64,000 bases of DNA, taken from contig NZ_KE387205.1 of assembly GCF_000430725.1 (NCBI RefSeq), positions 357,454 to 421,453 of the forward strand, read 5' to 3'. The number at the start of each line of letters is the position of its first letter. The stretch's first letter is position 1. Position numbers and translations under genes: made by a program. The stretch comes from Azohydromonas australica DSM 1124. Lineage in GTDB: Bacteria; Pseudomonadota; Gammaproteobacteria; Burkholderiales; Burkholderiaceae_C. The notes beneath the pieces were generated by a model. It was not told where the DNA came from. It saw only the letters and a program-made list of their open reading frames with translations, and did not search any database. Shown piece after piece: positions 1 to 9,465 of the stretch.

Positions 1-1
1 G

Positions 2-118
2 ATCACCGAGGGCCGCCGCGGCACGGACATCATGCCGCCCTGGGGCAAGACCTTCACCCAGGAGCAGGTCTGGGAGCTGGTGGCCTATTTGAATTGGCTG
101 TCCACGCAAGCACCGTGA
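2..118 (+). CDS. Cytochrome c family protein, C-terminal end only
   Basis: Only the last 38 residues are inside the window; the gene starts beyond the left edge. The readable part contains MPPWG followed by a helix ending in VAYLNWLS. This is how class I c-type cytochromes usually end: the Met is the sixth haem ligand and the last helix packs on the haem. The CxxCH haem-binding site would lie outside the window. It would act in the periplasm or at the membrane as an electron carrier. Its last 34 bases overlap the 3' end of the convergent Crp/Fnr-type gene. The partner dehydrogenase or oxidase cannot be seen. Confidence 0.75.
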   Translation: MTEGRRGTDIMPPWGKTFTQEQVWELVAYLNWLSTQAP

Positions 119-876
119 GCGCGAGCGGATGACCGTGCTCCACCCGCAAGAGAGACGCCGCGCAGCGCGTGGTAGCACTCGCAGGCGCGCGCGGCCAGCC
201 CTTCGCGGTCGGTGAGGCGGATGCGGCCGCGGCTGTAGCGGATCAGCCCGGCGTCCTGCAGCCGGCGCGCGCTTTCCGTCACGCCCTCGCGGCGCACGCC
301 CAGCGCGGCGGCCAGGCGTTCCTGCGTCATCGGCAGCTCCTCGCCGCGCTGCCGCTCGGCGGCGCTGAGCAGCCAGCGGCACAGCTGCTGCTCGATGCAG
401 TGCAGGCGGTTGCAGGCAGCGCCCTGCGTGGCCTGCGCCAGCAGCGCCAGCGTGCACTGCAGCGCGGTGGCGTGGCACGCGGGCTCCTCGCGGCAGGCCT
501 GGTGCAGCGTCTCGCGCGGCACGCGCCAGGCGCGGCCCGGGATCTGCACCACCACGTCATGGCCGGCGGGCAGCTCCGCCAGGCAGGCTTCGGCACCCAC
601 CATGCCCTCGGCGCCCACCATGGCGACCTCGAGGGCCTGCCCGTTGCGCATCACGCTCAGCACCGAGGCCACCGCGTCGACAGGAAACCAGGCCCAGGGC
701 GCCGGCTCGCCGCGCGCCTGCAGCAGCCGGCCCGCCTGCAGCTCCACGGGCTCGGCCTGGTCCAGGAGCGCGACCGGCGCCTGGCGGCGCAAGAGGTCCA
801 GCAGGGCGTTGCCGCTGGAGGCCGCGACCGGGGCGGCCGGCCGGGCGTGCCGGATCGTGCTTTCTTCAAGGTCCAT
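85..876 (-). CDS. Crp/Fnr-family transcriptional regulator
   Basis: The 263-residue protein has the layout of the Crp/Fnr family. An N-terminal cyclic-nucleotide-type beta-barrel covers about residues 25-145, with AWFPVDAVASVLSVM and GAEGMVG segments typical of the divergent 'Crp/Fnr, cyclic nucleotide-binding' group of Burkholderiales. A winged helix follows at about residues 180-230 (MTQERLAAALGVRREGVTE is the recognition region). There is no Fnr-type N-terminal cysteine cluster, and the phosphate-binding cassette of true CRP is not recognisable, so the ligand is unknown. The gene converges on, and overlaps, the cytochrome c gene. The target genes cannot be deduced. Confidence 0.85.
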   Translation of the reverse strand: MDLEESTIRHARPAAPVAASSGNALLDLLRRQAPVALLDQAEPVELQAGRLLQARGEPAPWAWFPVDAVASVLSVMRNGQALEVAMVGAEGMVGAEACLAELPAGHDVVVQIPGRAWRVPRETLHQACREEPACHATALQCTLALLAQATQGAACNRLHCIEQQLCRWLLSAAERQRGEELPMTQERLAAALGVRREGVTESARRLQDAGLIRYSRGRIRLTDREGLAARACECYHALRGVSLAGGARSSARAHGACVDSQFK

Positions 877-1053
877 GCGCTGCTGCCTGCCTGCCTGATG
901 CGATGCGCGTCAAAGCTAATGCAGGGCCGCTTGAAGCGGAAACGAGCGCCGCAAAGCGGGGCCGCGGGGCTCGTGCTTTCGGGGTCAAAGGCGATTCACC
1001 GGGTCCGTCTCAGAAGGCTTTACTGGGAATGCAGAGACCGGGGCCCATTGCCT

Positions 1054-1812
1054 TCAACACGGCGTACTGCTCACGGCCACGATCCTCCCCAGCACCTGCG
1101 CGAAATGCGCTGCCGTGAGCGGCCGCCCCGCCGCGTCCACCGGCATCCAGCCCGCCGGCGGCACCAGGTTCGCCACCGCCTCCACCCGGTACTGCCGGTC
1201 GCTGCCGAGCCGGGCCTCGAAGGCATTGGCCCGCCCCACCAGCAGCGGCAGGTCCGCGTCCACCAGCACGCAGGCATGCGCCAGCACCACGTGCTCCGTG
1301 GCGTTGGCGCGCTTCCAGTACTGCGCCGTGCCCACCGCCTTGCGCCCGTCCAGCGCGAGGTTGAAGCGGCCGTCGCAGAACGAGCCTTCCACCGGCTGCG
1401 CCTGGGCGTCCAGCCCGAAGCTCTCGAAAGCCTCCTGCAGCAGGGCGCACAGCCCCAGGTAGACCGGCTCCATCGCGTCGGCCATGCGCGCGGGCGTGCG
1501 CCAGGCCAGGCTGAGGTTGACCATGCCCGGCCCCTGAGGCACCAGCCCGCCGCCGGAGCGGCGCACCGACACCGGCCAGCCCTCGGCCGCGAAGCGCTCG
1601 CACAGCGCCTCGAAGCGCTCGAAACGCCGGTAGGTGGCGGGCACCACCAGCGCGGGGCGGCATTCCCACACCGCGGCATAGGCGCCGCCCTCGGCGGCCT
1701 GCTCCAGCAGCCGCGTCTCCAGCGCCAGGTCGTCCTGCGGCTGACCGGCATCGGGCAGCAGCACGAAAGCCGGCTGCCGCGGCGGCGCGAAAGAAAGGGT
1801 GTGCGTCGTCAT
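1054..1812 (-). CDS. lplA: Lipoate-protein ligase A family protein
   Basis: The 252-residue protein is a BPL/LPL-fold ligase that should attach lipoate to a lysine of lipoyl domains using ATP, in the cytoplasm. The nucleotide/lipoate-binding loop is seen as RRSGGGLVPQGPGMVNLS at about residues 83-100, and the expected catalytic lysine lies in GRKAVGTAQ at about residue 158. The ATG at 1812 follows a strong AAGGAGG ribosome-binding site. It lies 112 bases downstream of acoC on the same strand, and AcoC carries a lipoyl domain, so it probably serves the acetoin dehydrogenase complex. The small C-terminal accessory domain of E. coli LplA is not present, so a related octanoyl/lipoyl transferase activity is possible. 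Confidence 0.85.
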   Translation of the reverse strand: MTTHTLSFAPPRQPAFVLLPDAGQPQDDLALETRLLEQAAEGGAYAAVWECRPALVVPATYRRFERFEALCERFAAEGWPVSVRRSGGGLVPQGPGMVNLSLAWRTPARMADAMEPVYLGLCALLQEAFESFGLDAQAQPVEGSFCDGRFNLALDGRKAVGTAQYWKRANATEHVVLAHACVLVDADLPLLVGRANAFEARLGSDRQYRVEAVANLVPPAGWMPVDAAGRPLTAAHFAQVLGRIVAVSSTPC

Positions 1813-1924
1813 GGTGGTGCCTCCTTGTCTTCTCGTTCACGGCGCCAAAGAAGAATCCCCGCCGCACCCGCCTGCACGGGCGCGACGGGGACCAGTCTGC
1901 GCTTGAGTCAGTCAGCCGGCCGGA

Positions 1925-3043
1925 TCAGCCGCCCACGTGCTTGCGCAGCAGCCGGTTGACGTCGTTGGCGCGCTCCATCTGCACCATGTGGCCGGCGCCC
2001 TCGAAGCGCTCCACCGTCGCGCCCGGCGGGGCGTGGGCGGCGTGCGCGGCCGGGACGATGCGGTCTTCCGTGCCCCAGACCACCAGCACCGGCTGCCCGC
2101 CGGAGCCCAGCTCCAGCCCGGGCCGCGCCGCCTGCCGGCCCTGCGGGAACAGCGCCTGGCTCAGCGACAGCAGCAGCGGCTCCACGCCGTCGAGCCGCTT
2201 GTACTTGAGCACGTCGTCCACCATCTGGCGGCTCACCAGCGTGGGGTCGTTGAACAGCTGCTCCAGCACCGGCTTGAGCTCGCGCCGCGACGCCGCCGTG
2301 GCAAAGCCTTCGGTGTAGGCGTGGTTGATGTCCTCGCCCAGCCCGGCCGGCGCGATCAGCGCGACGGAGGCCACCCGCGCCGGGTGCGCCAGCGCCAGCT
2401 GCGACGCGACCGCGCCGCCCATGGAGTGGCCCACCGCGTGCACCTGCCGCACGTCCAGCGCGTCCAGGAAGCGGGCGGTGAAGTCCGCCAGCGCCGCCAG
2501 GCTCGCGCCCGGCAGCTTCACGTCGGACTGCCCGTGCCCCGGCAGGTCCAGCGCGATCACGGGCGCCACTTCCGCCAGCGCGTCGATGTTGAACAGCCAG
2601 TTGTCCAGGTCGCCGCCGAAGCCGTGGATGAACAGCACCGGCGTGCCGCTCTCCGCGCCGCGCCGGGCGTAGCGCACGCGGATGCCGTCCACCTCGGTCC
2701 ACAGGTAGGCGGGCGCGGCATCGGCATCCTCCTCGTCGTCGGCCGAAGGCGTCTGGTAGGCCGCGACGTAGGCGTCGATGTCGGCGTCGGACACCTCGGG
2801 CCCCGCCATCACGCCCAGCAGCGCCTTGACCGGCAGCAGCTCGCCCTCCTGCGCGACCTTGCGGCGCAGCACGCCGGGGTCGGCCGCCTCCACGGCGTTG
2901 GCGATCTTGTCGGTCTCGACGTCCAGGATCGGCATGCCCACCGTGATCTCGGTTCCTTCCTCGACCAGCCACGACATGACGGTCCCTTCCTTCATCGACA
3001 GGCCCCACTTGGGCATGACGATGGGCGTGATTGCTGCGGTCAT
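1925..3043 (-). CDS. acoC: Acetoin dehydrogenase E2 component (dihydrolipoamide acetyltransferase)
   Basis: This 372-residue protein is the E2 subunit of the acetoin cleavage complex, which passes the acetyl group from E1 to CoA. It has an N-terminal lipoyl domain (residues 1-80) with the attachment lysine K46 in ETDKIANA. An Ala/Asp-rich linker follows. The second part (about 115-372) is an alpha/beta-hydrolase domain with nucleophile S207 in GHSMGG and a late GAGHMVQME histidine. This lipoyl plus hydrolase fusion is characteristic of AcoC and differs from pyruvate-dehydrogenase E2. Its ATG shares one base with the acoB stop codon (TAATG), which implies translational coupling. Confidence 0.95.
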   Translation of the reverse strand: MTAAITPIVMPKWGLSMKEGTVMSWLVEEGTEITVGMPILDVETDKIANAVEAADPGVLRRKVAQEGELLPVKALLGVMAGPEVSDADIDAYVAAYQTPSADDEEDADAAPAYLWTEVDGIRVRYARRGAESGTPVLFIHGFGGDLDNWLFNIDALAEVAPVIALDLPGHGQSDVKLPGASLAALADFTARFLDALDVRQVHAVGHSMGGAVASQLALAHPARVASVALIAPAGLGEDINHAYTEGFATAASRRELKPVLEQLFNDPTLVSRQMVDDVLKYKRLDGVEPLLLSLSQALFPQGRQAARPGLELGSGGQPVLVVWGTEDRIVPAAHAAHAPPGATVERFEGAGHMVQMERANDVNRLLRKHVGG

Positions 3044-4059
3044 TACTGCTTGCCTCCTTTGAGCGTGCGGCGCACGGCGTCGCCGATCTGTTGGGCGCTG
3101 GGGATGTAGAGGTCCTCCAGCGTGGGCGAGAAGGGCACCGGCACGTGCGGCGGCGACACCAGCTCGATCTGCGCCTTGAGCGCCTTGAAGGCGTGCATGG
3201 CCACCTGCGCGGAGATGTCGGTGGCGATGTTGCAGCGCGGGCTGGCCTCATCCACGCACACCAGGCGCCCGGTGCGCTCCACGCTGTCGAGCACCGTGTC
3301 CATGTCCAGCGGCGAGAGCGTGCGCAGGTCGATCACCTCGGCCTCCACGCCTTCCTTGGCCAGCGCCGCGGCGGCTTCCAGCGCGCGGTGCACCATCAGC
3401 CCGTAGGTGACGATGGAGACGTGCTCGCCCTCGCGCACCACGTTGGCCTCGCCGAACGGGATGGCGTAGGAGCCCTCGGGCACCTCGCCTTCGAGCCCGT
3501 ACAGGTTCTTGTGCTCGCAGAAGATCACCGGGTCGTTGTCGCGGATGGACTGGATCAGCAGCCCCTTGGTGTCATAGGGCGTGCTCGGGCACACGACCTT
3601 GAGGCCCGGGATGTGCGAGAACACCGGCGTGAGCATCTGCGAGTGCTGCGCCGCGGCCCGGAAGCCCGCGCCCACCATGGCGCGGATCACCACCGGCGTC
3701 TCCGCCTTGCCGCCGAACATGTACCGGAACTTCGCCGCCTGGTTGAAGATCTGGTCGAAGCACACGCCCATGAAGTCGATGAACATCAGCTCGGCAATGG
3801 GCCGCATGCCGCAGGCCGCGGCGCCGATGGCCGCGCCCACGTAGGCGCTCTCGGACAGCGGCGTGTCCAGCAGCCGGTCGCCGTGCTTGGCGTACAGGCC
3901 CTTGGTGACGCCGAGCACGCCGCCCCAGGCGTCCTTCTCGCCCTCGGCGCCGGCACCGCCGACGATGTCCTCGCCCATCATGATCACCGACGGGTCGCGC
4001 GCCATTTCCTGGTCGATGGCTTCGTTGATCGCCTGCTTGAATGAAATCTTCCTGGCCAT
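3043..4059 (-). CDS. acoB: Acetoin dehydrogenase E1 component, beta subunit
   Basis: The 338-residue protein matches the transketolase-pyrimidine plus C-terminal architecture of 2-oxoacid dehydrogenase E1-beta subunits (MARKISFKQAINEAIDQEM at the start, MMGEDIVGG, then FIDFMGVCFDQI and VICEHK-like segments). With AcoA it forms the thiamine-diphosphate-dependent heterotetramer that cleaves acetoin to acetaldehyde and an acetyl group. It follows acoA on the same strand after 64 bases and overlaps acoC by one base. Length and order match the acoABC genes of Cupriavidus and Pseudomonas. Confidence 0.95.
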   Translation of the reverse strand: MARKISFKQAINEAIDQEMARDPSVIMMGEDIVGGAGAEGEKDAWGGVLGVTKGLYAKHGDRLLDTPLSESAYVGAAIGAAACGMRPIAELMFIDFMGVCFDQIFNQAAKFRYMFGGKAETPVVIRAMVGAGFRAAAQHSQMLTPVFSHIPGLKVVCPSTPYDTKGLLIQSIRDNDPVIFCEHKNLYGLEGEVPEGSYAIPFGEANVVREGEHVSIVTYGLMVHRALEAAAALAKEGVEAEVIDLRTLSPLDMDTVLDSVERTGRLVCVDEASPRCNIATDISAQVAMHAFKALKAQIELVSPPHVPVPFSPTLEDLYIPSAQQIGDAVRRTLKGGKQ

Positions 4060-4123
4060 GTCCTGTCTCCTGGCTGGATGGCTGTGTGAATGAATGCGTT
4101 GAAAACGTGGCGACGTGCGCGCG

Positions 4124-5107
4124 TCAGTACTTGACGTACACGTCGGTGAGCAGGTCCGCAGCGGTGGGCAGCGGTGCGGCCTTGGCCTGCTTGACCGCGT
4201 CCTCGATCAGGCCCAGGACCTCGTGGTCGATGGCCTGCAGCTCGCCGGCCTGCAGCACGCCCGCGCTCGTGACGGCGGCGGCGAACTTCTTGAGGCAGTC
4301 GCGGTTGGCGCGGATGTCGTCGAGCTCGCCCGCGGCGCGGTAGGTCTGGGCGTCGCCCTCGAAGTGGCCGTAGAAGCGCACCATGCGGCACTCCAGCAGC
4401 GCCGGGCCGCCGCCCTCGCGGGCGCGCTTGATGATCTCGCCTGCGGCCTCGTGCACGGCGAAGAAGTCGGTGCCGTCCACGGCCACGCCGGGGATGCCGA
4501 AGCCCGCGGCGCGGTCCACGTAGCTCTCCACCGCGGTGGCGTAGTCGCGCGAGGTGGCCTCGGCGTAGCCGTTGTTCTCCACCACGAACAGCACGGGCAG
4601 GTTCCACACCGCCGCCAGGTTCAGGCTCTCCAGGAAGGTGCCCTGGTTGGAGGCGCCGTCGCCCACGAAGCACACCGCCACCTCGCCGCTCTTGCGGTAC
4701 TTGGCCGCCAGCGCCGCGCCGCACACCAGCGGCGCGCCCGCGCCCAGGATGCCGTTGGCGCCCATCATTCCCTTGGACAGGTCCGCGATGTGCATGGAGC
4801 CGCCCTTGCCGTTGCAGGAGCCGCCCTTGCGCCCGTAGATCTCCTTCATCATCGACGCCACGTCCACGCCCTTGGCGATGCAGTGGCCGTGGCCGCGGTG
4901 CGTGCTGGCGATGCGGTCGCCGTCGCCGAGGTGGCTCATGATGCCCACGGCGGTGGCCTCCTCGCCGGCGTAGAGGTGCACGAAGCCCGGGATGTCGCCG
5001 CGGGCGAAGTCCACGTGCAGCCGCTCCTCGAACTCGCGGATGGTGCGCATGGTCCGGTAGCACTGCAGCAGTGCCTGCCGCTCCAGCGGGAAGGGTTTCA
5101 CAGTCAT
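4124..5107 (-). CDS. acoA: Acetoin dehydrogenase E1 component, alpha subunit
   Basis: This 327-residue protein is the thiamine-diphosphate-binding E1-alpha subunit. The ThDP/Mg motif is present: GDGASNQGTFLESLNLA, then VVENNGY about 25 residues later. The N-terminal RTMRTIREFEERLHVDFARG and the YAGEEATAVG segment are typical of the family. It lies 13 bases after acoX on the same strand. The complex would also need a dihydrolipoamide dehydrogenase (E3), which is not encoded in this window. Confidence 0.95.
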   Translation of the reverse strand: MTVKPFPLERQALLQCYRTMRTIREFEERLHVDFARGDIPGFVHLYAGEEATAVGIMSHLGDGDRIASTHRGHGHCIAKGVDVASMMKEIYGRKGGSCNGKGGSMHIADLSKGMMGANGILGAGAPLVCGAALAAKYRKSGEVAVCFVGDGASNQGTFLESLNLAAVWNLPVLFVVENNGYAEATSRDYATAVESYVDRAAGFGIPGVAVDGTDFFAVHEAAGEIIKRAREGGGPALLECRMVRFYGHFEGDAQTYRAAGELDDIRANRDCLKKFAAAVTSAGVLQAGELQAIDHEVLGLIEDAVKQAKAAPLPTAADLLTDVYVKY

Positions 5108-5120
5108 GGTTCGTCTCCTG

Positions 5121-6173
5121 TCAGTGGTTGCTTGGGGAACGGTGGAACAGCCCCCGCTGCGCCGCGAGCTGCAGGCAGCGGGTGACGTCCACCGTGGGAA
5201 AGGCGTTCGGGCGCAGCGTGAGCTGCACGCGCTCGCCGGGTTCGAAGGGAAGCTCGCGCTCGCCGTCCAGGGCCACGATGCCGCCGGCCTGCGCGACCTC
5301 GAAGGCGCGGCCCGGCGCCATGGGCTCCCAGTGCGCGATGGGCACCTCGGCCAGCAGCCCCGGCGCGATGGGTGCGCGCAGCGTCAGTTGCGCGTCGGTG
5401 CCGTCGCGCGCCAGCGTGACGGCCAAGCCCTGCGGCGTGCGCCGGTCCACCGGCTGCAGCAGGCCGCCGATGGCCGACAGCCCGATGCACTGCGGGTCGG
5501 CGAAGGTGAGGTAGGCGGCGCTGAGCTGCTCGGTCTTCCACACCGCGCGCGCGCCGATGCAGCGCTCGGTGCTGATCACCGCGTCCACCAGCGCGATGTC
5601 GCGGCGGCGCTCGCCGATGCTCACCTCCAGCACCTTGTTCCAGGCCAGCGCCTCGTCCGCGCCGATACGGCCGGTGGCGAACAGCGCCACGGCCATGGCC
5701 ACCAGCGTGGGCTCGCGCAGCTCCGGGAAGGCGTTGTTGGTGCCGGTGGACAGGCCCGCGATGGGCACGTCCGCGCACTCGCGCACCACCGCGCGGTGCG
5801 TGCCGTCGCCGCCCAGCACGACCAGCGCGCGCACGCCCGCGGCCCGCATGCGGCGCGCGGCCTCGAAGGTGTCCTCGACGCTGGAGCTCACCGGCATGTT
5901 CAGGAACTCGACCGCGGGCAGCGTGCCGCCCGACGCCGGCTCGCGCTGCAGGTGGCGGTTGAGCAGGGCGCGGATGCCGGCCTTGTCCGGCATCACCAGC
6001 ACGCGGCCGACGCCCAGCGACTTCAGCGTCGTCAGCAGCCGCAGCACGATGCTCACGCGCTCGGCGAGCTGCGGGCTGCTGGCGTTGACGAGCACGCGGC
6101 GGATGTCGCGCGCGGACACCGGGTTCGCGATGATCCCCACGCACACTTCCCCGCTCTTCGCTGGCATCGACAT
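5121..6173 (-). CDS. acoX: AcoX, ATP-NAD kinase-like protein of the acetoin operon
   Basis: This 350-residue protein is the first gene of the aco operon. It shows the NAD-kinase/diacylglycerol-kinase type signature VVLGGDGTHRAVV at about residues 106-118 and ends with a beta-rich domain. AcoX of other proteobacteria is of this size and position, and its precise biochemical role in acetoin growth has not been settled. The ATG at 6173 lies about 38 bases downstream of the -12 element of a sigma-54 promoter. A separate, non-acetoin function as an NAD-kinase paralogue cannot be excluded from sequence. Confidence 0.9.
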   Translation of the reverse strand: MSMPAKSGEVCVGIIANPVSARDIRRVLVNASSPQLAERVSIVLRLLTTLKSLGVGRVLVMPDKAGIRALLNRHLQREPASGGTLPAVEFLNMPVSSSVEDTFEAARRMRAAGVRALVVLGGDGTHRAVVRECADVPIAGLSTGTNNAFPELREPTLVAMAVALFATGRIGADEALAWNKVLEVSIGERRRDIALVDAVISTERCIGARAVWKTEQLSAAYLTFADPQCIGLSAIGGLLQPVDRRTPQGLAVTLARDGTDAQLTLRAPIAPGLLAEVPIAHWEPMAPGRAFEVAQAGGIVALDGERELPFEPGERVQLTLRPNAFPTVDVTRCLQLAAQRGLFHRSPSNH

Positions 6174-6210
6174 GGTCCGGGCACTCCGTCAACTGGACGG
6201 GGCCCTAACC

Positions 6211-6225
6211 GCAAGGCCTGTGCCA
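6211..6225 (-). promoter_or_regulatory. Sigma-54 (-24/-12) promoter of the acoXABC-lplA operon
   Basis: Read on the minus strand, the bases are TGGCACAGGCCTTGC. This is an exact TGGCAC-N5-TTGC sigma-54 core with invariant GG and GC elements at correct spacing. It points at acoX and would give a leader of roughly 25 bases. It fits the neighbouring sigma-54 activator gene acoR. Confidence 0.85.
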
Positions 6226-6333
6226 CGCGTGAAAAAGTGGCGCCGGCCGGCCGGATTCGGGCGATCGCCCGGGCGGCACCGTGCCGCGCACGGGCCGTTG
6301 CGGCCCGGACCTGTTGCAGCGGCCCCATCGCCG

Positions 6334-6363
6334 TGCGACAGGTGTCGCAGCACAGCTGTCGCA
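6334..6363. promoter_or_regulatory. Putative AcoR upstream activating sequence (inverted repeats)
   Basis: A perfect palindrome TGCGACA-GG-TGTCGCA spans 6334-6349. It is followed at once by a second, imperfect site (ACA-GC-TGTCGCA, 6352-6363). A further half-site TGTTGCA lies at 6312-6318. The sites are about 110-135 bases upstream of the sigma-54 promoter in the direction of acoX, the usual distance for an enhancer-binding protein. That AcoR is the bound protein is inferred. Confidence 0.6.
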
Positions 6364-6489
6364 GTTGCTCCACGTCCGGTTGCAAGTCACCCGGGCGGCT
6401 TCGGGGTAATTGCTGTTTTCCCTGGGAGCCCGCACTCAGATGATGCGAGCCCGGCCGCGGCAGCGGCCGGCAACAGGAGGAGACAACAC

Positions 6490-8511
<2,022 letters not shown>

Positions 8512-8512
8512 A

Positions 8513-8536
8513 ATTCCCACCCGCTGTCGTGGGAAT
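8513..8536 (+). terminator. Hairpin directly after acoR (terminator or operator)
   Basis: ATTCCCAC (8513-8520) and GTGGGAAT (8529-8536) form a perfect 8-bp stem with an 8-base loop, starting one base after the acoR stop codon. No T-run follows, so intrinsic termination is uncertain. Confidence 0.45.
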
Positions 8537-8555
8537 ATCGGACCATAATTCTTTC

Positions 8556-8590
8556 ATCCCCCTTTGGGGGATTTCAACCCCAATCGGGGT
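8556..8590. promoter_or_regulatory. Two tandem CCCC/GGGG inverted repeats before the response-regulator gene
   Basis: ATCCCCC-TTT-GGGGGAT (8556-8572) is a perfect 7-bp inverted repeat. Four bases later comes ACCCC-AATC-GGGGT (8577-8590). They lie in a visibly AT-richer gap, 150-185 bases upstream of the response-regulator start. They look more like tandem protein-binding sites than a terminator, because no T-tract follows. The binding protein is unknown; autoregulation by the downstream LuxR-type regulator is a guess. Confidence 0.5.
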
Positions 8591-8739
8591 CAACTCTTCA
8601 TCGTGTTTGTTTTTATTTTTCGCATGGACACAATACCTTGAACCTGTTGACGATTTTAGCGTGTAGCTTTCAGGAAAGCTGACTGCGCGAGAATTACAGC
8701 AGGCGCCTGGCTTTCCCATTGTTTCGAGAGGGGGAAGAT

Positions 8740-9444
8740 ATGCACTGCGTCATCGAGTCCCAGCCTGTGCATTCGGCCGGCCGTTTTGGCATGCCGGAGG
8801 GGGAAACCTTGTCCCAGCGCCGCGTGCTGCTGGTGGACGACCATGAATTGATCCGCTGCGGCGTGCGCTCGCTCTACGCGGAAATCGACAACCTGCGCAT
8901 CGAATGGCTCGAAGCCGTGACCTTGCTCGATGCGCTGGAGGTCTATGCCCGGCAGCCGCCCATCGATGCGGTGCTGCTGGACCTGAACCTGAGCGACTGC
9001 AAGGGTTTACAAGGGCTGCGCCGCTTCGTGGAGTGCCATCCCGGCGCCCGCGTGGCGGTGTTCAGCGGCACCGCCGACGAGTTCGTGGTGCGCCAGGCGC
9101 GGGCCCTGGGCGCCGCGGCCTACGTGCACAAGGGCGCGCTCATGGAGGACATGCGCCGCGCCCTGCAGGCGCTGCTGCAGGCCCGCCCCGGAAAACGCGA
9201 AGCGAATATGTCGCCGAATGCGGCGCTGTTTCCACGCTTTGCCGCTTCGGCGCTGATGGACCGCGTTTCCGAGCTGGGCCCGCGCCATCTCGAAATACTG
9301 GAGCTGGTGCTTTCGGGCTGTGCGAACCAGGAAATCAGCCAGTGCATGTCGCTGTCGCTGGGCACGGTGAAAAACTACGTGTCGGCGCTGCTGCTGGCGC
9401 TGGACGTGAAATCCCGCTCCCACCTGATCAGCCTTTTCCGCTGA
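8740..9444 (+). CDS. LuxR/NarL-family two-component response regulator
   Basis: The 234-residue protein has an N-terminal receiver domain and a C-terminal LuxR-type helix-turn-helix. Receiver residues visible are the acidic pair D33-D34 (LVDDHE), the phospho-acceptor D81 in AVLLDLNLS, and a late lysine in AAYVHKGA. The DNA-binding domain (about 175-232) contains LSGCANQEISQCMSLSLGTV. The ATG at 8740 is chosen because GAGAGGGGGAAG lies a few bases upstream. An upstream in-frame TTG at 8719 is less likely. The hybrid histidine kinase gene follows after 21 bases, so the two probably form one signalling pair. The stimulus is unknown. Confidence 0.88.
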   Translation: MHCVIESQPVHSAGRFGMPEGETLSQRRVLLVDDHELIRCGVRSLYAEIDNLRIEWLEAVTLLDALEVYARQPPIDAVLLDLNLSDCKGLQGLRRFVECHPGARVAVFSGTADEFVVRQARALGAAAYVHKGALMEDMRRALQALLQARPGKREANMSPNAALFPRFAASALMDRVSELGPRHLEILELVLSGCANQEISQCMSLSLGTVKNYVSALLLALDVKSRSHLISLFR

Positions 9445-9465
9445 GCGCCGCACCGAGGAGGGTCC

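Noticed and set aside
169..1959. A 596-codon open frame on the plus strand across the Crp-type and lipoate-ligase genes
   Set aside because: It is antisense to two clear protein families, is rich in Arg/Ala/His/Gln, and arises from the high GC third positions of the real genes.
5557..6489. A 311-codon N-terminal extension of AcoR
   Set aside because: It runs antisense through acoX and across the sigma-54 control region; its residues are low-complexity, and a strong ribosome-binding site precedes the ATG at 6490.
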